Of a DNA stretch of 64,000 nt, positions 1 through 8,301 are shown piece by piece. A program made the position numbers and the translations under genes. Within the stretch, counting starts at the first letter, position 1; every line of letters starts with the position of its first letter. The notes beneath the pieces are model-generated. The model had not been told where the DNA came from, did no database searches, and saw only the letters and a program-made list of their open reading frames with translations. Source of the stretch: Alphaproteobacteria bacterium (GTDB taxonomy: Bacteria > Pseudomonadota > Alphaproteobacteria > Rickettsiales > SXRF01); the NCBI GenBank assembly GCA_025362975.1, contig JANYES010000022.1:1-64000 (forward strand), in the 5' to 3' direction.

Positions 1-100
1 CGCGCATGGTGTTCTCCGGCAGGTCTCCCAACCGCATCCTATGCCAGCGCAGCCTTCGCACAAAATTGATTTCCAGCCGCCGATGCCATAAGTTTTACCA

Positions 101-964
101 ATGATAAAACGCACCCACATCCGTCAGTTCCTTGCCGTGGTCGATGCCGGCACGTTCACCGCCGCCGCCGCGCGGCTGAATGTGACGCAGCCCACGCTGT
201 CGCTGGGCGTGGCCGAACTCGAACGGCTGGCGGGCGCGCTGCTGTTCGTGCGCGAAAAGCGGCGGGTGCGGCTGACCGAGGCGGGCGCGCGATTCCTGCC
301 GCTCGCGCGGCGCACCGAACGTGAGTTTCGCGGGCTCGACCAGTTCGAAGGCGCGTTCGCGGCACTTCCCGCGCCCTTGCTGCGGATGGGCACGATCCGA
401 TCGGTGGCGAGCGCCCGCTTGCGCACGCTGATCGCCACGCTGGCACCGCACTTTCGCATCGACCTGATCGAAAGCACCGACGCCGAATTGCGCGCCGCGC
501 TCGACGCCGGGCGGATCGATCTGGCGTTGACTTTGCACCGTGACGGCGATGTTCCGTTGCTGCCGCCCGAACCCTACCTGTTGTTGGTGGCACAGGACCA
601 CCGCCTGGCCGCAAGCGCCCGCATCGCCCCCGAAGACATTGCCGGCGAGACGATGATCGCGCGGCGCAGTTGCGAAATCCTGCGCGAAACCAGCCAGTTC
701 TTCACCGCGCGAGGCATCCGCCCGCCGTTTGCGCTGCGCAGCGACAACGACGAACGCTGCCTGGCGCTGGTCGCGGCGGGCGCCGGGGTGACCACCGCGC
801 CCGTATCGCTGATCGTGCCCGGGATCATCGGGCTGGCGCTTGAAGGTTACGACTTCGTGCGCACGCTCGGCCTGGTAGGAGAGCGGGGCTGGCTCGCCCG
901 GCATGCGTCGATCGTCGAGGCGATCGTCGAATCATGCGCGGCACGGCTTGCGCCGCCGCTTTAG
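101..964 (+). CDS. LysR-family transcriptional regulator
   Basis: This is a 287-residue LysR-type regulator. The N-terminal winged helix-turn-helix spans about residues 4-62 and includes the family pattern FLAVVDAGTFTAAAARL followed by TQPTLS. The C-terminal part (about 90-285) looks like the periplasmic-binding-protein-like effector domain. The ligand cannot be told from sequence. The ATG follows a short AT-rich leader, and the region reads GC-richer than the rest of the window. A likely divergent gene starts on the minus strand at position 7 (ATG with GGAG upstream) or 37, but only a few codons are in the window; divergent LysR targets are common in this family. Confidence 0.93.
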   Translation: MIKRTHIRQFLAVVDAGTFTAAAARLNVTQPTLSLGVAELERLAGALLFVREKRRVRLTEAGARFLPLARRTEREFRGLDQFEGAFAALPAPLLRMGTIRSVASARLRTLIATLAPHFRIDLIESTDAELRAALDAGRIDLALTLHRDGDVPLLPPEPYLLLVAQDHRLAASARIAPEDIAGETMIARRSCEILRETSQFFTARGIRPPFALRSDNDERCLALVAAGAGVTTAPVSLIVPGIIGLALEGYDFVRTLGLVGERGWLARHASIVEAIVESCAARLAPPL

Positions 965-988
965 CTTGCCTAAGGCGCGCCCAAGTGT

Positions 989-1065
<77 letters not shown>

Positions 1066-1169
1066 TTTTAAGATTCGGCAACGTCCGATAATGTCCAATA
1101 AACACCAGTAAATATGCGTTTTACAGCGGGATTGCTATCCGCTATACTCCAGTCGCGTCCGGCAAAATC

Positions 1170-1230
1170 TACCGCCATATTACGGTAGTTTTGGCGGTAT
1201 CTGTAAAATGACAGATTGGAGTTACCGCCA
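1170..1230. repeat. TGGCGGTA octamers, left arm-type sites
   Basis: TACCGCCA occurs at 1170-1177 and 1223-1230, and TGGCGGTA at 1192-1199. The last copy overlaps the A of the integrase start codon, so an integrase or excisionase bound there could repress int. Two more TGGCGGTA copies lie near the right end. Confidence 0.5.
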
Positions 1231-2447
1231 TGCCCCTTACCGATATTGCAATCCGCACTGCCAAGCCAAGAGATAAAGCCTACAAGCTCTATGATGGCGG
1301 TGGCCTTTTCTTATCAATACAGGCCAATGGCGGTAAGTGGTGGCGGTATGAATACCGCTTTGCAGGTAAGCGGAAGCTTTTGGCATTAGGCGTATATCCA
1401 GATGTGAGCCTTGCTAACGCACGGGAACGTCATGCACAGGCACGGAAAATCTTGGCAGCTGGCAATGATCCCAGTGAAACAAAGAAAGAAGCCAAGCGGT
1501 TACTGATAATTAAAGCTGACAATAATGTGGAAGTCATCGCCCGCGAATGGCACGAACATCATTTGCATGAATGGGCACCCCATTATGCCCGTGATGTGAT
1601 TACCCGTCTTGAAACGCATATTTTCCCTAAATTGGGTAACCGCCCTATTGCCGATATTACCGCTACTGAAATGCTTTCTGTTCTTAAGGTTATTGAAAAA
1701 TCCGGTGCATTGGATATGGCGCAACGCATGATGCAAACGTGCGGACAGCTTTTCAGATATGCTATCACCACCGGACGCGCTCACCATAATCCGGTGACAG
1801 ACTTGCGAGGCGCACTCAAAACACCAGTTGTAAAGCACCACGCCAACCTTAAGGCCGATGAGTTGCCAGAGTTTTTACAGAAGCTAGAAGCCTATGACGG
1901 CGAAATAATAACCAAACTGGCACTTAAAATGTTGTTATTAACCTTTGTACGCACAACCGAGCTACGCGGGGCAGAATGGTCAGAGGTTAATTTTGACAAA
2001 GCCGAATGGCGCATTCCGGCATCCCGTATGAAAATGAAAGACCCGCACATTGTGCCGTTGTCAGAACAGGCCATAGCAACGCTAAAGGAATTACAAAATC
2101 ATTCCGGTAATCGGCAATTTGTATTCCCCCAACAATACAAGCCTTCAAAGTGTATGAGTGAAAATACAATGTTATTTGCTTTATACCGCATGGGCTATCA
2201 CAGTCGCACCACCGGCCACGGCTTCCGCGCCACCGCCAGCACCATCCTGAATGAAAACGGTTTTCCACCGGATCATATCGAACGCCAGCTTGCCCACTGC
2301 GAACGCAACAAAGTCCGCGCCGCTTATAATCACGCACAGTATCTGCCTGAACGCCGGAGGATGATGCAATGGTGGGGCGATTATATTGATGATGTAATAA
2401 ACTCCAGTAAAAATAAAATCATCCCGATCAATAAAAGCAAAACTTAG
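1230..2447 (+). CDS. int: P4-type tyrosine recombinase (integrase)
   Basis: This 405-residue integrase has an N-terminal DUF4102-like arm-binding domain (MPLTDIAIRTAKPRDKAYKL, with a GGGLFL motif), a central SAM-like core-binding domain from about residue 100, and a C-terminal catalytic domain. The expected catalytic residues are visible: Arg in RTTELRG, Lys in MKMKD, HGFR in GHGFRATAS, His in LAHCERN and Tyr in AAYNHAQYL. The length is normal and no lesion is seen. It sits directly after tRNA-Pro and is presumably responsible for insertion and excision of the island. Confidence 0.96.
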   Translation: MPLTDIAIRTAKPRDKAYKLYDGGGLFLSIQANGGKWWRYEYRFAGKRKLLALGVYPDVSLANARERHAQARKILAAGNDPSETKKEAKRLLIIKADNNVEVIAREWHEHHLHEWAPHYARDVITRLETHIFPKLGNRPIADITATEMLSVLKVIEKSGALDMAQRMMQTCGQLFRYAITTGRAHHNPVTDLRGALKTPVVKHHANLKADELPEFLQKLEAYDGEIITKLALKMLLLTFVRTTELRGAEWSEVNFDKAEWRIPASRMKMKDPHIVPLSEQAIATLKELQNHSGNRQFVFPQQYKPSKCMSENTMLFALYRMGYHSRTTGHGFRATASTILNENGFPPDHIERQLAHCERNKVRAAYNHAQYLPERRRMMQWWGDYIDDVINSSKNKIIPINKSKT

Positions 2448-2470
2448 CAATATTCGGTGCATGATAATGG

Positions 2471-2562
2471 GTGCACGTCCTACATTTCATGACGGCTTGA
2501 GGGGTGTACCTACTACACCAGAGGGGTGTACGTCGTTCCCATATGGGGTGTATGACGTACAC
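2471..2562. repeat. Dyad array A (GTGTA-N5-TACAC)
   Basis: Four 15-bp units start at 2471, 2504, 2526 and 2548, giving spacings of 33, 22 and 22 bp. Units 2 and 4 are perfect GTGTA-N5-TACAC dyads, unit 1 is GTGCA-N5-TACAT, and unit 3 keeps only the left half (GTGTA-N5-TTCCC). Units are preceded by GG or GGG. The array could be an iteron-type origin or a multi-operator control region. The apparent ORFs here are products of the repeats. Confidence 0.75.
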
Positions 2563-2647
2563 TCTAACTCTTCAGAGAACTCTTCACTTAACTCTAAGAG
2601 ATATATTTCCCCCCAAAATCAAAAATCGGATTATCCAACGCCGCTGC

Positions 2648-2739
2648 ATGAACCATATTCATCTCATACCGACGTCAGGGATGAATATGGTTCAGTCATG
2701 GGATGAACCACGTTCATGCAAGGGATGAATGACGTTCAT
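2648..2739. repeat. Dyad array B (ATGAA-N5-TTCAT)
   Basis: Four 15-bp units start at 2648, 2681, 2703 and 2725, with the same 33, 22, 22 bp phasing as array A. Units 1, 3 and 4 are perfect ATGAA-N5-TTCAT dyads and unit 2 ends TTCAG. The whole array lies 177 bp downstream of array A. The following sequence (AACTCT, GAACTCTTCACT, then A/T-rich) also matches what follows array A, so A and B are diverged duplicates. Units 1 and 2 also form a 14-bp inverted repeat (2650-2663 and 2680-2693). Confidence 0.8.
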
Positions 2740-3026
2740 ACTAACTCTCCATAGAACTCTTCACTGAACCCTAAAATAAATTTTCCCGAAAATTTGATTT
2801 TTTACCAACGCAAAATTGCTTGTTGGGAATCCGATGATGAAAAAAACATCCTTGGACTATCAAATAAAGGGGGGACGTTTTTGCTGATGTTCGGTAGGGA
2901 AAAATCCTAAACGCATTCAGGTTTAATAATTTGATGCCCTAGCGTTGATTTTAGAAACCGGATGGATGTTGTGATGTTCGTTTGCATCCATGATCAGCAT
3001 AAGTTCCTGGTGTTACAAGCATCGAT
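2740..3026. other. AT-rich noncoding island DNA
   Basis: No convincing gene is seen here. The stretch starts with the degraded tail of the array B duplicate and continues as AT-rich DNA without dyads or good start sites. Confidence 0.4.
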
Positions 3027-3098
3027 AATTACACATGGCATCTCCCTGAACACCGGAGGATGTCATTCAGATTACAGCATGGTTTATCTAATGTTTAG
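3027..3098 (+). pseudogene. Scrap of a second integrase C-terminus
   Basis: The reading frame ending at the TAG at 3096-3098 contains HLPEHRRM, matching YLPERRRM near the end of the island integrase. The DNA at 3041-3062 matches 2342-2363 at 20 of 22 positions. No catalytic core precedes it. It is best read as the remains of an older P4-type integrase, so the island may be layered. Confidence 0.4.
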
Positions 3099-3121
3099 GC
3101 GGCAGCCGCGCCAGTTAGAGT

Positions 3122-3202
3122 ACAACCGTTGAGTGCGAAGCGCGAATAAGGAAAACGTAATGTTGGCCAACATTACACATCCTGCCCTCCACTTTACTAC
3201 AA
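3122..3202 (+). repeat. 81-bp inverted repeat, left arm
   Basis: This segment matches the reverse complement of 7539-7619 at 73 of 81 positions with no gaps. Its core is the 20-bp perfect palindrome at 3157-3176 (GTAATGTT-GGCC-AACATTAC). It lies about 170 bp beyond the 3' end of the RM cassette. It could be a transposon-like end, a recombination site or an operator. Confidence 0.85.
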
Positions 3203-3375
3203 TTTATAGAACCGGCATCTTTTTGCACACACTCGTTCTAGGACAGCCCCGAGAATAAAAATGATGTATAGGAAAACGATTCCGGTTCGTAATGGTCGGT
3301 AGTGCAAATTCGTCAATTATTTGATGACGCTGGTGCCGACGATAAATAAACTGAAGGAATGGCGGCGAAGCTTAC

Positions 3376-4131
3376 TCAACCCCTAGAAGCATATTTACGC
3401 AGCGCATCTAAATCAGATTCGATATTCACAATGCCATCTAACACATCACCCAATAAAATCAGATCTTCGCCTTTCCAAGCCGCCTGATTTTCGATGATGC
3501 CCTCCTGTTTGTAATTATCGTTGGCATTTTCTTTGACATCATAGTTACGCACGAATGCCGCAGAGATGGAAGCGTGGTGATTGTTAATCGCATCCACTAA
3601 CATAAACTTATCATCTGCTATTTTTACACGATAATCGAATCTATAGGGCTTATTACTATGTCCTATCATCTCAAATTCTTTATCCACACTGTTGGTGAAT
3701 ATACGCTTTAAGCTGTCATATACACGCACTTTGAGAGCATTGTCTTTTGCAACTTCGTGATGATAAATCAGCTCAGCAGCCCACTGCTGGGTCAAATTCG
3801 CAAGCGTGATGATTGCGGCAGGAATGACATCAACAAACACACCCGATAACGTGAACCGACCATTCACGAAACTGGCATCATAGCATTTTGCCAGTTCCTG
3901 TGCCTTGCTCAACTGTTGATGTGAGATATCGACACATGCATCGTGTATTACTGAAATAGCCTGACCATCGTCAGATAACATGAATGCACCGTTATGACCT
4001 TGCCGGACACTAATAGCCACGAGTTGGCCACCGGGAAAGATGCAATGCGTAGGCACAACAATAGCATCACTACCTTGTCTGATAAGCAAGGCATCCATCA
4101 TTTTTTTCTGAATGATATCAATGTTATTCAT
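3376..4131 (-). CDS. DUF1828/DUF1829-like protein of the RM cassette
   Basis: This 251-residue protein is the last gene of the three-gene cassette and overlaps the preceding gene by four bases (ATGA). The N-terminal part (about 25-110) resembles DUF1828, with AFMLSDDGQAIS. The C-terminal part (about 130-235) resembles DUF1829 and has FDYRVKIADDKFMLVDAI, which could be a beta-strand pair with acidic and lysine residues. I assign the families from memory of such patterns, not from a search. No biochemical role is known to me. Co-translation with the MmeI-like enzyme suggests a linked role in the same defence or modification unit. Confidence 0.75.
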   Translation of the reverse strand: MNNIDIIQKKMMDALLIRQGSDAIVVPTHCIFPGGQLVAISVRQGHNGAFMLSDDGQAISVIHDACVDISHQQLSKAQELAKCYDASFVNGRFTLSGVFVDVIPAAIITLANLTQQWAAELIYHHEVAKDNALKVRVYDSLKRIFTNSVDKEFEMIGHSNKPYRFDYRVKIADDKFMLVDAINNHHASISAAFVRNYDVKENANDNYKQEGIIENQAAWKGEDLILLGDVLDGIVNIESDLDALRKYASRG

Positions 4132-4661
4132 ATCGCCAAAATCATCTGTTTGAATGGTGGTTCCGGTAGCTCTACCGATTCTATAATGGTTTGTCTGAAG
4201 AAATAGTTTACCGCATCCGAGAAATTTTTTACAGGCTCTTCTAGCAAGATTGATGCCGGAGTGTTTTTGTGATGCTTATGTGGTGGAAAACCAAAATTTC
4301 TGTTATTTTTCCATGAGTAATACCGGTTTTGACCAGCAGACATCACCATCCCCTTTAGCTTTTGCGGCATGGCAGCAAGCATCTGGTTGATGTGTTCACC
4401 TCGCGGATTTATCAACATGCGCTCAATCGGCACATCGTCATAGCTGAGAATGAAAGCCGTCTCAATTTCATTCCCAAATTGCCTAGCGTTGCAGATAAAA
4501 ATCAGTTTGCCTGGTATTTCGCCACCCATTTCAATAGGACTTTTGATAGTGGCCTGCTGATCTGATTCAGCTTGCATTTGCCATGTGAAAGCCGCGCTTA
4601 CCAATTTTTTAGGAGCGGCAATGAGTTTATCAATGAGTTCGGCGCGACCAAGGTCTATCAC
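4128..4661 (-). CDS. Hypothetical protein, middle gene of RM cassette
   Basis: I do not recognise this 177-residue soluble protein. It has no signal peptide or membrane segment. A basic, aromatic and histidine-rich stretch lies in the middle (RYYSWKNNRNFGFPPHKHH) and the C-terminus is acidic. ATGA overlaps on both sides (4658-4661 with the MmeI-like gene, 4128-4131 with the DUF1828-like gene) indicate translational coupling. It may be an accessory or regulatory factor of the RM enzyme; this is inference from position only. Confidence 0.75.
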   Translation of the reverse strand: MIDLGRAELIDKLIAAPKKLVSAAFTWQMQAESDQQATIKSPIEMGGEIPGKLIFICNARQFGNEIETAFILSYDDVPIERMLINPRGEHINQMLAAMPQKLKGMVMSAGQNRYYSWKNNRNFGFPPHKHHKNTPASILLEEPVKNFSDAVNYFFRQTIIESVELPEPPFKQMILAI

Positions 4662-7435
4662 ACTTTTCTCCTTTTACGCTTGGATTCTGAAATAGCCACC
4701 AGCGGCGCGGTGAGACGTTGGTATTCCGAAAAGAGGTATTCGATGCGTTCGCGCTCAGAGGCGAAAGCAGCTTTGCGGTAAGCGGCGTCCACTGCTTTAT
4801 CGAGAGCTTGGTGAGCTTTTAGCAGTGCAGGCGACATGGTGAGCGGGTCATACAAATCCGCGAGGGTACTGTGGGGGAAGCCAGCGCGTGCATCCAACAC
4901 TGCCTGCGCCTTTTCCTCAATCGCTTTCACTTGTTCAGACTTTGGCGCGGATGGCCACGGAAAGTTGTTGTAAACAATTGATGCAGAATATTGATAATCA
5001 CTCTTCATACGCCCAGCAGTTTGACGCATCCACCCATTGTGCATTGAAGATGCCATTATTCCAAAATCATATAAACTGGCATTCGGAATGGCCAATGCAC
5101 TGCCACTGATAATTACATCTTTTGAACAAAATCCTATTGGTAAATAATGGCGTCTTTCTGAAGAAACTTTTGGTATTAGCAAATAATCACTGTCAGGTTG
5201 TCGGTTCTCTGAAAAAAGTGATGGATAGTTAGCCCACTGTTTCGTTCTTGCCTTATCACTGCTTAGTCTGACCTCTTTGACTTTATGAATGCGCTCTATA
5301 ACTAATGGCATTGCCCTAAGTTCCTCTGGTTTGGCACCGACAAGCCATAGGCAATATCTATCAATCGAATTTATAAATTCCTCACCCCCCATATACTTCC
5401 TGATCCATTTTTTAGCGAGTGGCTCACGAGACAATAAATCTTTGCATTCCGAAGCTGATAAAATCAGAAAGCCAAAATCAGTAGCTTCACTGCCCTTATT
5501 TATTTTGGGCACATTTGCAATCGGCTGACTGCGCTTTTCTATCAAACATACTGGCGCATCTATCAAGTAAGGATTGATGTTCTTTGCATTTACACGATGT
5601 GGATCAGAAATAATTGTTTCATACTCATACAAATATTTTTGCCCCATATCAGCAGCAGAAAAACCAATAATCACACAATGGACATTGGCAATCTTCATGC
5701 CTTTGGCTTTTTTCTCGTCAATCGTCCATTTGAAGGTGCGGTGAGCAAAATTGATGCAGATGCCATAGCGTGAAAGCATTGGTTGCCACAGCACAGCCAC
5801 TTGCTCGCCCTGCGTGATGGAATTGGTGGAGACAAACGCCACTTTAATATGCGTACCCTGAATGTACTCGGCGGCTTTCCAGTACCACGCGGTGACGTAA
5901 TCAAGCAGACCATCACCTTTTATGTTATGGAAAACCCTCCGCATATCTTCCTTTTGCGCTGGTATTTGCTCTTTCTTACCCACAAACGGCGGGTTGCCAA
6001 GCATGTAGCTGAGTTTATTTGGTGCAATGACGGTTTTCCAATCGGTGGTCAGCGCGTTGCCGTGGGTGATGTTCGCGGATTTCTTCAGTGGTAGGCGCGT
6101 GAGTGCTTGGCCGAAGGATTCCGAGAGCTTCATGTTCATCTGGTGGTCGGTCAGCCACATGGCAGCTTCGGCGATGTGCGCGGGGAATTCTTCAATTTCA
6201 ATGCCGTAAAACTGGTCAACATCCACTTTGGAAAGTGTTTTGACATCCAGCTCAAGCTGGCGTTTTGGGTAGAGTGCTTCCAGCACTTCCAGCTCCAGCA
6301 AACGCAGCTCGCGATATGCCAAAATCAAGAAGTTGCCGCAGCCGCAGGCGGGGTCAAAAAACGTGAGCGTGCCCAACTTCGCATGGAATTTTTCGAGCTG
6401 TGATTTGCGCTGTGTGGATTTGCTATCACGGATTTTCTCAAATTCCTCGCGCAGTTCATCCAAAAATAGCGGATGGATGGTTTTCAGAATATTGCGCTCG
6501 CTGGTGTAATGCGCTCCGCCTTTGCGCTGTTCCTGTGGCAGCATGACCATTTGGAACAACGAGCCGAACAGCGCGGGAGATACCTTGTTCCACTTAAAAT
6601 TGCAGCATTGTAACAGCGCCTGACGCATGGGCGCATCGAAGCTAGGCGTGCGTATCAGGCCAGCAAACAGCTTGCCATTCACATGCGGGAAGCGCGCCAA
6701 ATCCTCATCAAGTGTTTTCTGGCGCTTTTCCGGTGGCGTATCCAAAATCTCAAACAGATGGACGAGGTTCTGGCCTAAATCGCGGCCATCCTCAGCGGTT
6801 TTGTTCTCGACATATTGTAAAAAACTATCGGGTTCAAAAATCCCCGTGTCATCGGCAAATAGACAAAACATCAGGCGCACAAGCAGACGCTCCAAATCCA
6901 CGCCTGTATAGCCACTTTCCTCCAACCGCTCATGTAGATTGCCCATGAGCGTTGCGGCCTCGATATTCACTTCGGGCTGGTCTTTATATTGCTCCAAGTG
7001 GTAGCCAGCGATAAACCCGAAAATGCGAACTTTTTCCGGCAACTCGGATAGCCGGAAATGGTGCTCCTCGCGTGTTTCAAGGTCGATGACTTCAAACGTC
7101 TGAAAATCCGAGAGCAAGATATAGCGTGGTTTTTCCTGTTCTTTCAGGCTCAAAAAATAATCCGTTGCCTGAGTGCGAGCGCTCTCCAGACTCCGGCCAG
7201 CCGACTTTTGCTCGATTAATAATTGCCCCGGCCAGAATAGATCAATGAATCCTTGCGCGTTATTAAGCTTCTTGACTTTTTCCTCATAGATTGCCACGTC
7301 ACGCCGCCTGCGGCCAAACACCTCGAAAAATTCATTATAAAAGGTCTGGGTCTGCCCCTTTTCATAGTGGGCATCCTTCCATTCTTCCGCAAACCGCGCA
7401 GCACGGGCGCGTATCTCATTCCAGCTTAAGGGCAT
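4658..7435 (-). CDS. MmeI-like type IIL restriction-modification enzyme
   Basis: This 925-residue single-chain enzyme matches the MmeI family, which joins an endonuclease, an N6-adenine methyltransferase and a target recognition domain. The nuclease signature D-X9-E-X-K is intact at D65, E75 and K77 (IDLFWPGQLLIEQK). A helical spacer follows, then methyltransferase motif I DPACGCGNFL (about 361-370) and motif IV NPPF (about 481-484); the region after about 620 should hold target recognition. I chose the ATG at 7435 (MPLSWNEI, the usual family start) over upstream in-frame starts to 7480. It overlaps the next gene by ATGA. Family members cut one side of the site about 20 bp away and methylate one strand. 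The target site cannot be read from sequence. Confidence 0.92.
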   Translation of the reverse strand: MPLSWNEIRARAARFAEEWKDAHYEKGQTQTFYNEFFEVFGRRRRDVAIYEEKVKKLNNAQGFIDLFWPGQLLIEQKSAGRSLESARTQATDYFLSLKEQEKPRYILLSDFQTFEVIDLETREEHHFRLSELPEKVRIFGFIAGYHLEQYKDQPEVNIEAATLMGNLHERLEESGYTGVDLERLLVRLMFCLFADDTGIFEPDSFLQYVENKTAEDGRDLGQNLVHLFEILDTPPEKRQKTLDEDLARFPHVNGKLFAGLIRTPSFDAPMRQALLQCCNFKWNKVSPALFGSLFQMVMLPQEQRKGGAHYTSERNILKTIHPLFLDELREEFEKIRDSKSTQRKSQLEKFHAKLGTLTFFDPACGCGNFLILAYRELRLLELEVLEALYPKRQLELDVKTLSKVDVDQFYGIEIEEFPAHIAEAAMWLTDHQMNMKLSESFGQALTRLPLKKSANITHGNALTTDWKTVIAPNKLSYMLGNPPFVGKKEQIPAQKEDMRRVFHNIKGDGLLDYVTAWYWKAAEYIQGTHIKVAFVSTNSITQGEQVAVLWQPMLSRYGICINFAHRTFKWTIDEKKAKGMKIANVHCVIIGFSAADMGQKYLYEYETIISDPHRVNAKNINPYLIDAPVCLIEKRSQPIANVPKINKGSEATDFGFLILSASECKDLLSREPLAKKWIRKYMGGEEFINSIDRYCLWLVGAKPEELRAMPLVIERIHKVKEVRLSSDKARTKQWANYPSLFSENRQPDSDYLLIPKVSSERRHYLPIGFCSKDVIISGSALAIPNASLYDFGIMASSMHNGWMRQTAGRMKSDYQYSASIVYNNFPWPSAPKSEQVKAIEEKAQAVLDARAGFPHSTLADLYDPLTMSPALLKAHQALDKAVDAAYRKAAFASERERIEYLFSEYQRLTAPLVAISESKRKRRKV

Positions 7436-7538
7436 GTAATCACTAACGGTATAAGTTTTATATGAACAGTAGACGACCAAATGTAAAAAGCAACGCCTGA
7501 GCCGCCGTAATTTCTGCTATGGCCTATCTGCCCCATAG

Positions 7539-7619
7539 TTGTAGTGAAGTAGCGGGCAGGATGTGTAATGTTGAGTAACATTACGTTTTTCTTATTCGCG
7601 CTTTGCACTCAACGGTTGT
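7539..7619 (-). repeat. 81-bp inverted repeat, right arm
   Basis: This is the inverted partner of 3122-3202, with 8 mismatches in 81. The palindromic core at 7565-7584 keeps both half-sites as GTAATGTT-GAGT-AACATTAC, while the four central bases differ. The arm lies between the divergent RM operon (starting at 7435) and the AlpA-like gene (7748), so it may also contain operator or promoter elements. Confidence 0.85.
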
Positions 7620-7747
7620 GCCCTGACGGGCGTAGGCTACCGCCTACACAATAAAAAATCTTCTCCCACTCCCCCCATAGCCTAAGGTGAGTTATCCTGA
7701 TCCTTAGATGCACGTTGGAGTCTAGCCCACGCGCTCATTAACTGCCA

Positions 7748-8050
7748 ATGGGAGAATTTATGACCGTCAGCAACACATCTACCCGCATCTTGCGATTGCC
7801 CGATGTTAAAAACCGCACTGGATTGAGCCGCTCGACCATCTACGCGCTGGTAAAGAATGGGAGCTTTCCAAAATATATTAGCTTGGGCGTGCGCAGCGTT
7901 GGCTGGCTGGAAAGCGAGATTGAAGCATGGATAGAAGCCCGTATAAACGCTAGCCGCAGTGGGCAACAGATACGAGGAAAATCTTACGATGTGCTACCAT
8001 CAACCGTATTCATCAACACCATACAGTCAGGTGCGCCACTGTCTGAATAG
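7748..8050 (+). CDS. AlpA-family regulator/excisionase
   Basis: A 100-residue protein with the AlpA (MerR-like HTH) pattern at about residues 14-68: ILRLPDVKNRTGLSRSTIY, then GSFPKYISLGVRSVGWLESEIEAWI. In P4-like elements AlpA activates int or acts in excision. Starts at 7748 or 7760 are both possible. The last 25 residues lie outside the conserved domain. It is divergent from the RM operon and placed at the opposite end of the island from int, a common layout. Confidence 0.9.
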   Translation: MGEFMTVSNTSTRILRLPDVKNRTGLSRSTIYALVKNGSFPKYISLGVRSVGWLESEIEAWIEARINASRSGQQIRGKSYDVLPSTVFINTIQSGAPLSE

Positions 8051-8165
8051 CAAGCGATGCCTTGATTAAGATTCACTGCCTCTATCTCCTGCATGAAATG
8101 ATTGCGCCTTACGTTCTAGGTGCTAAGAATTAATGGTACACTTTGATACAGGTAACAATCATTTC

Positions 8166-8185
8166 TGGCGGTAGATTTGGCGGTA
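8166..8185 (+). repeat. TGGCGGTA octamers, right arm-type sites
   Basis: Two direct copies of TGGCGGTA (8166-8173 and 8178-8185) lie 12 bp apart start to start, about 60 bp inside attR. Three copies lie just inside attL. This suits arm-type binding sites for the integrase. Confidence 0.5.
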
Positions 8186-8245
8186 GGTATAATAACCGCG
8201 CCTCCGTCAATTGTTATAAAACAAACCGTTGATAAGAAGATGTGT

Positions 8246-8264
8246 ATCCTATCTCCGCCATTTC
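8246..8264 (+). other. attR
   Basis: ATCCTATCTCCGCCATTTC repeats the tRNA-Pro 3' end ATCCTATCTCC...CCATTT with a small gap. The chromosomal TetR locus follows at once. The stretch 8051-8301 otherwise holds no gene. Confidence 0.6.
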
Positions 8265-8301
8265 TTTTAAAATGAGTCATTTCTCATAATTTGTTCTGCA
8301 A

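Noticed and set aside
2461-2728. Two overlapping short ORFs (81 and 74 residues) after the integrase
   Set aside because: They consist mostly of translated dyad repeats, have no ribosome binding site and differ in frame between the two array copies.
2471-2739. CRISPR array
   Set aside because: The repeats are short dyads spaced at 22 or 33 bp with no long repeat or variable spacers, and no cas genes are near.
7629-7650. GTAGGC-TACC-GCCTAC hairpin as a terminator
   Set aside because: The 6-bp stem is short, and it lies upstream of both neighbouring genes rather than after one, so a terminator role is not supported.
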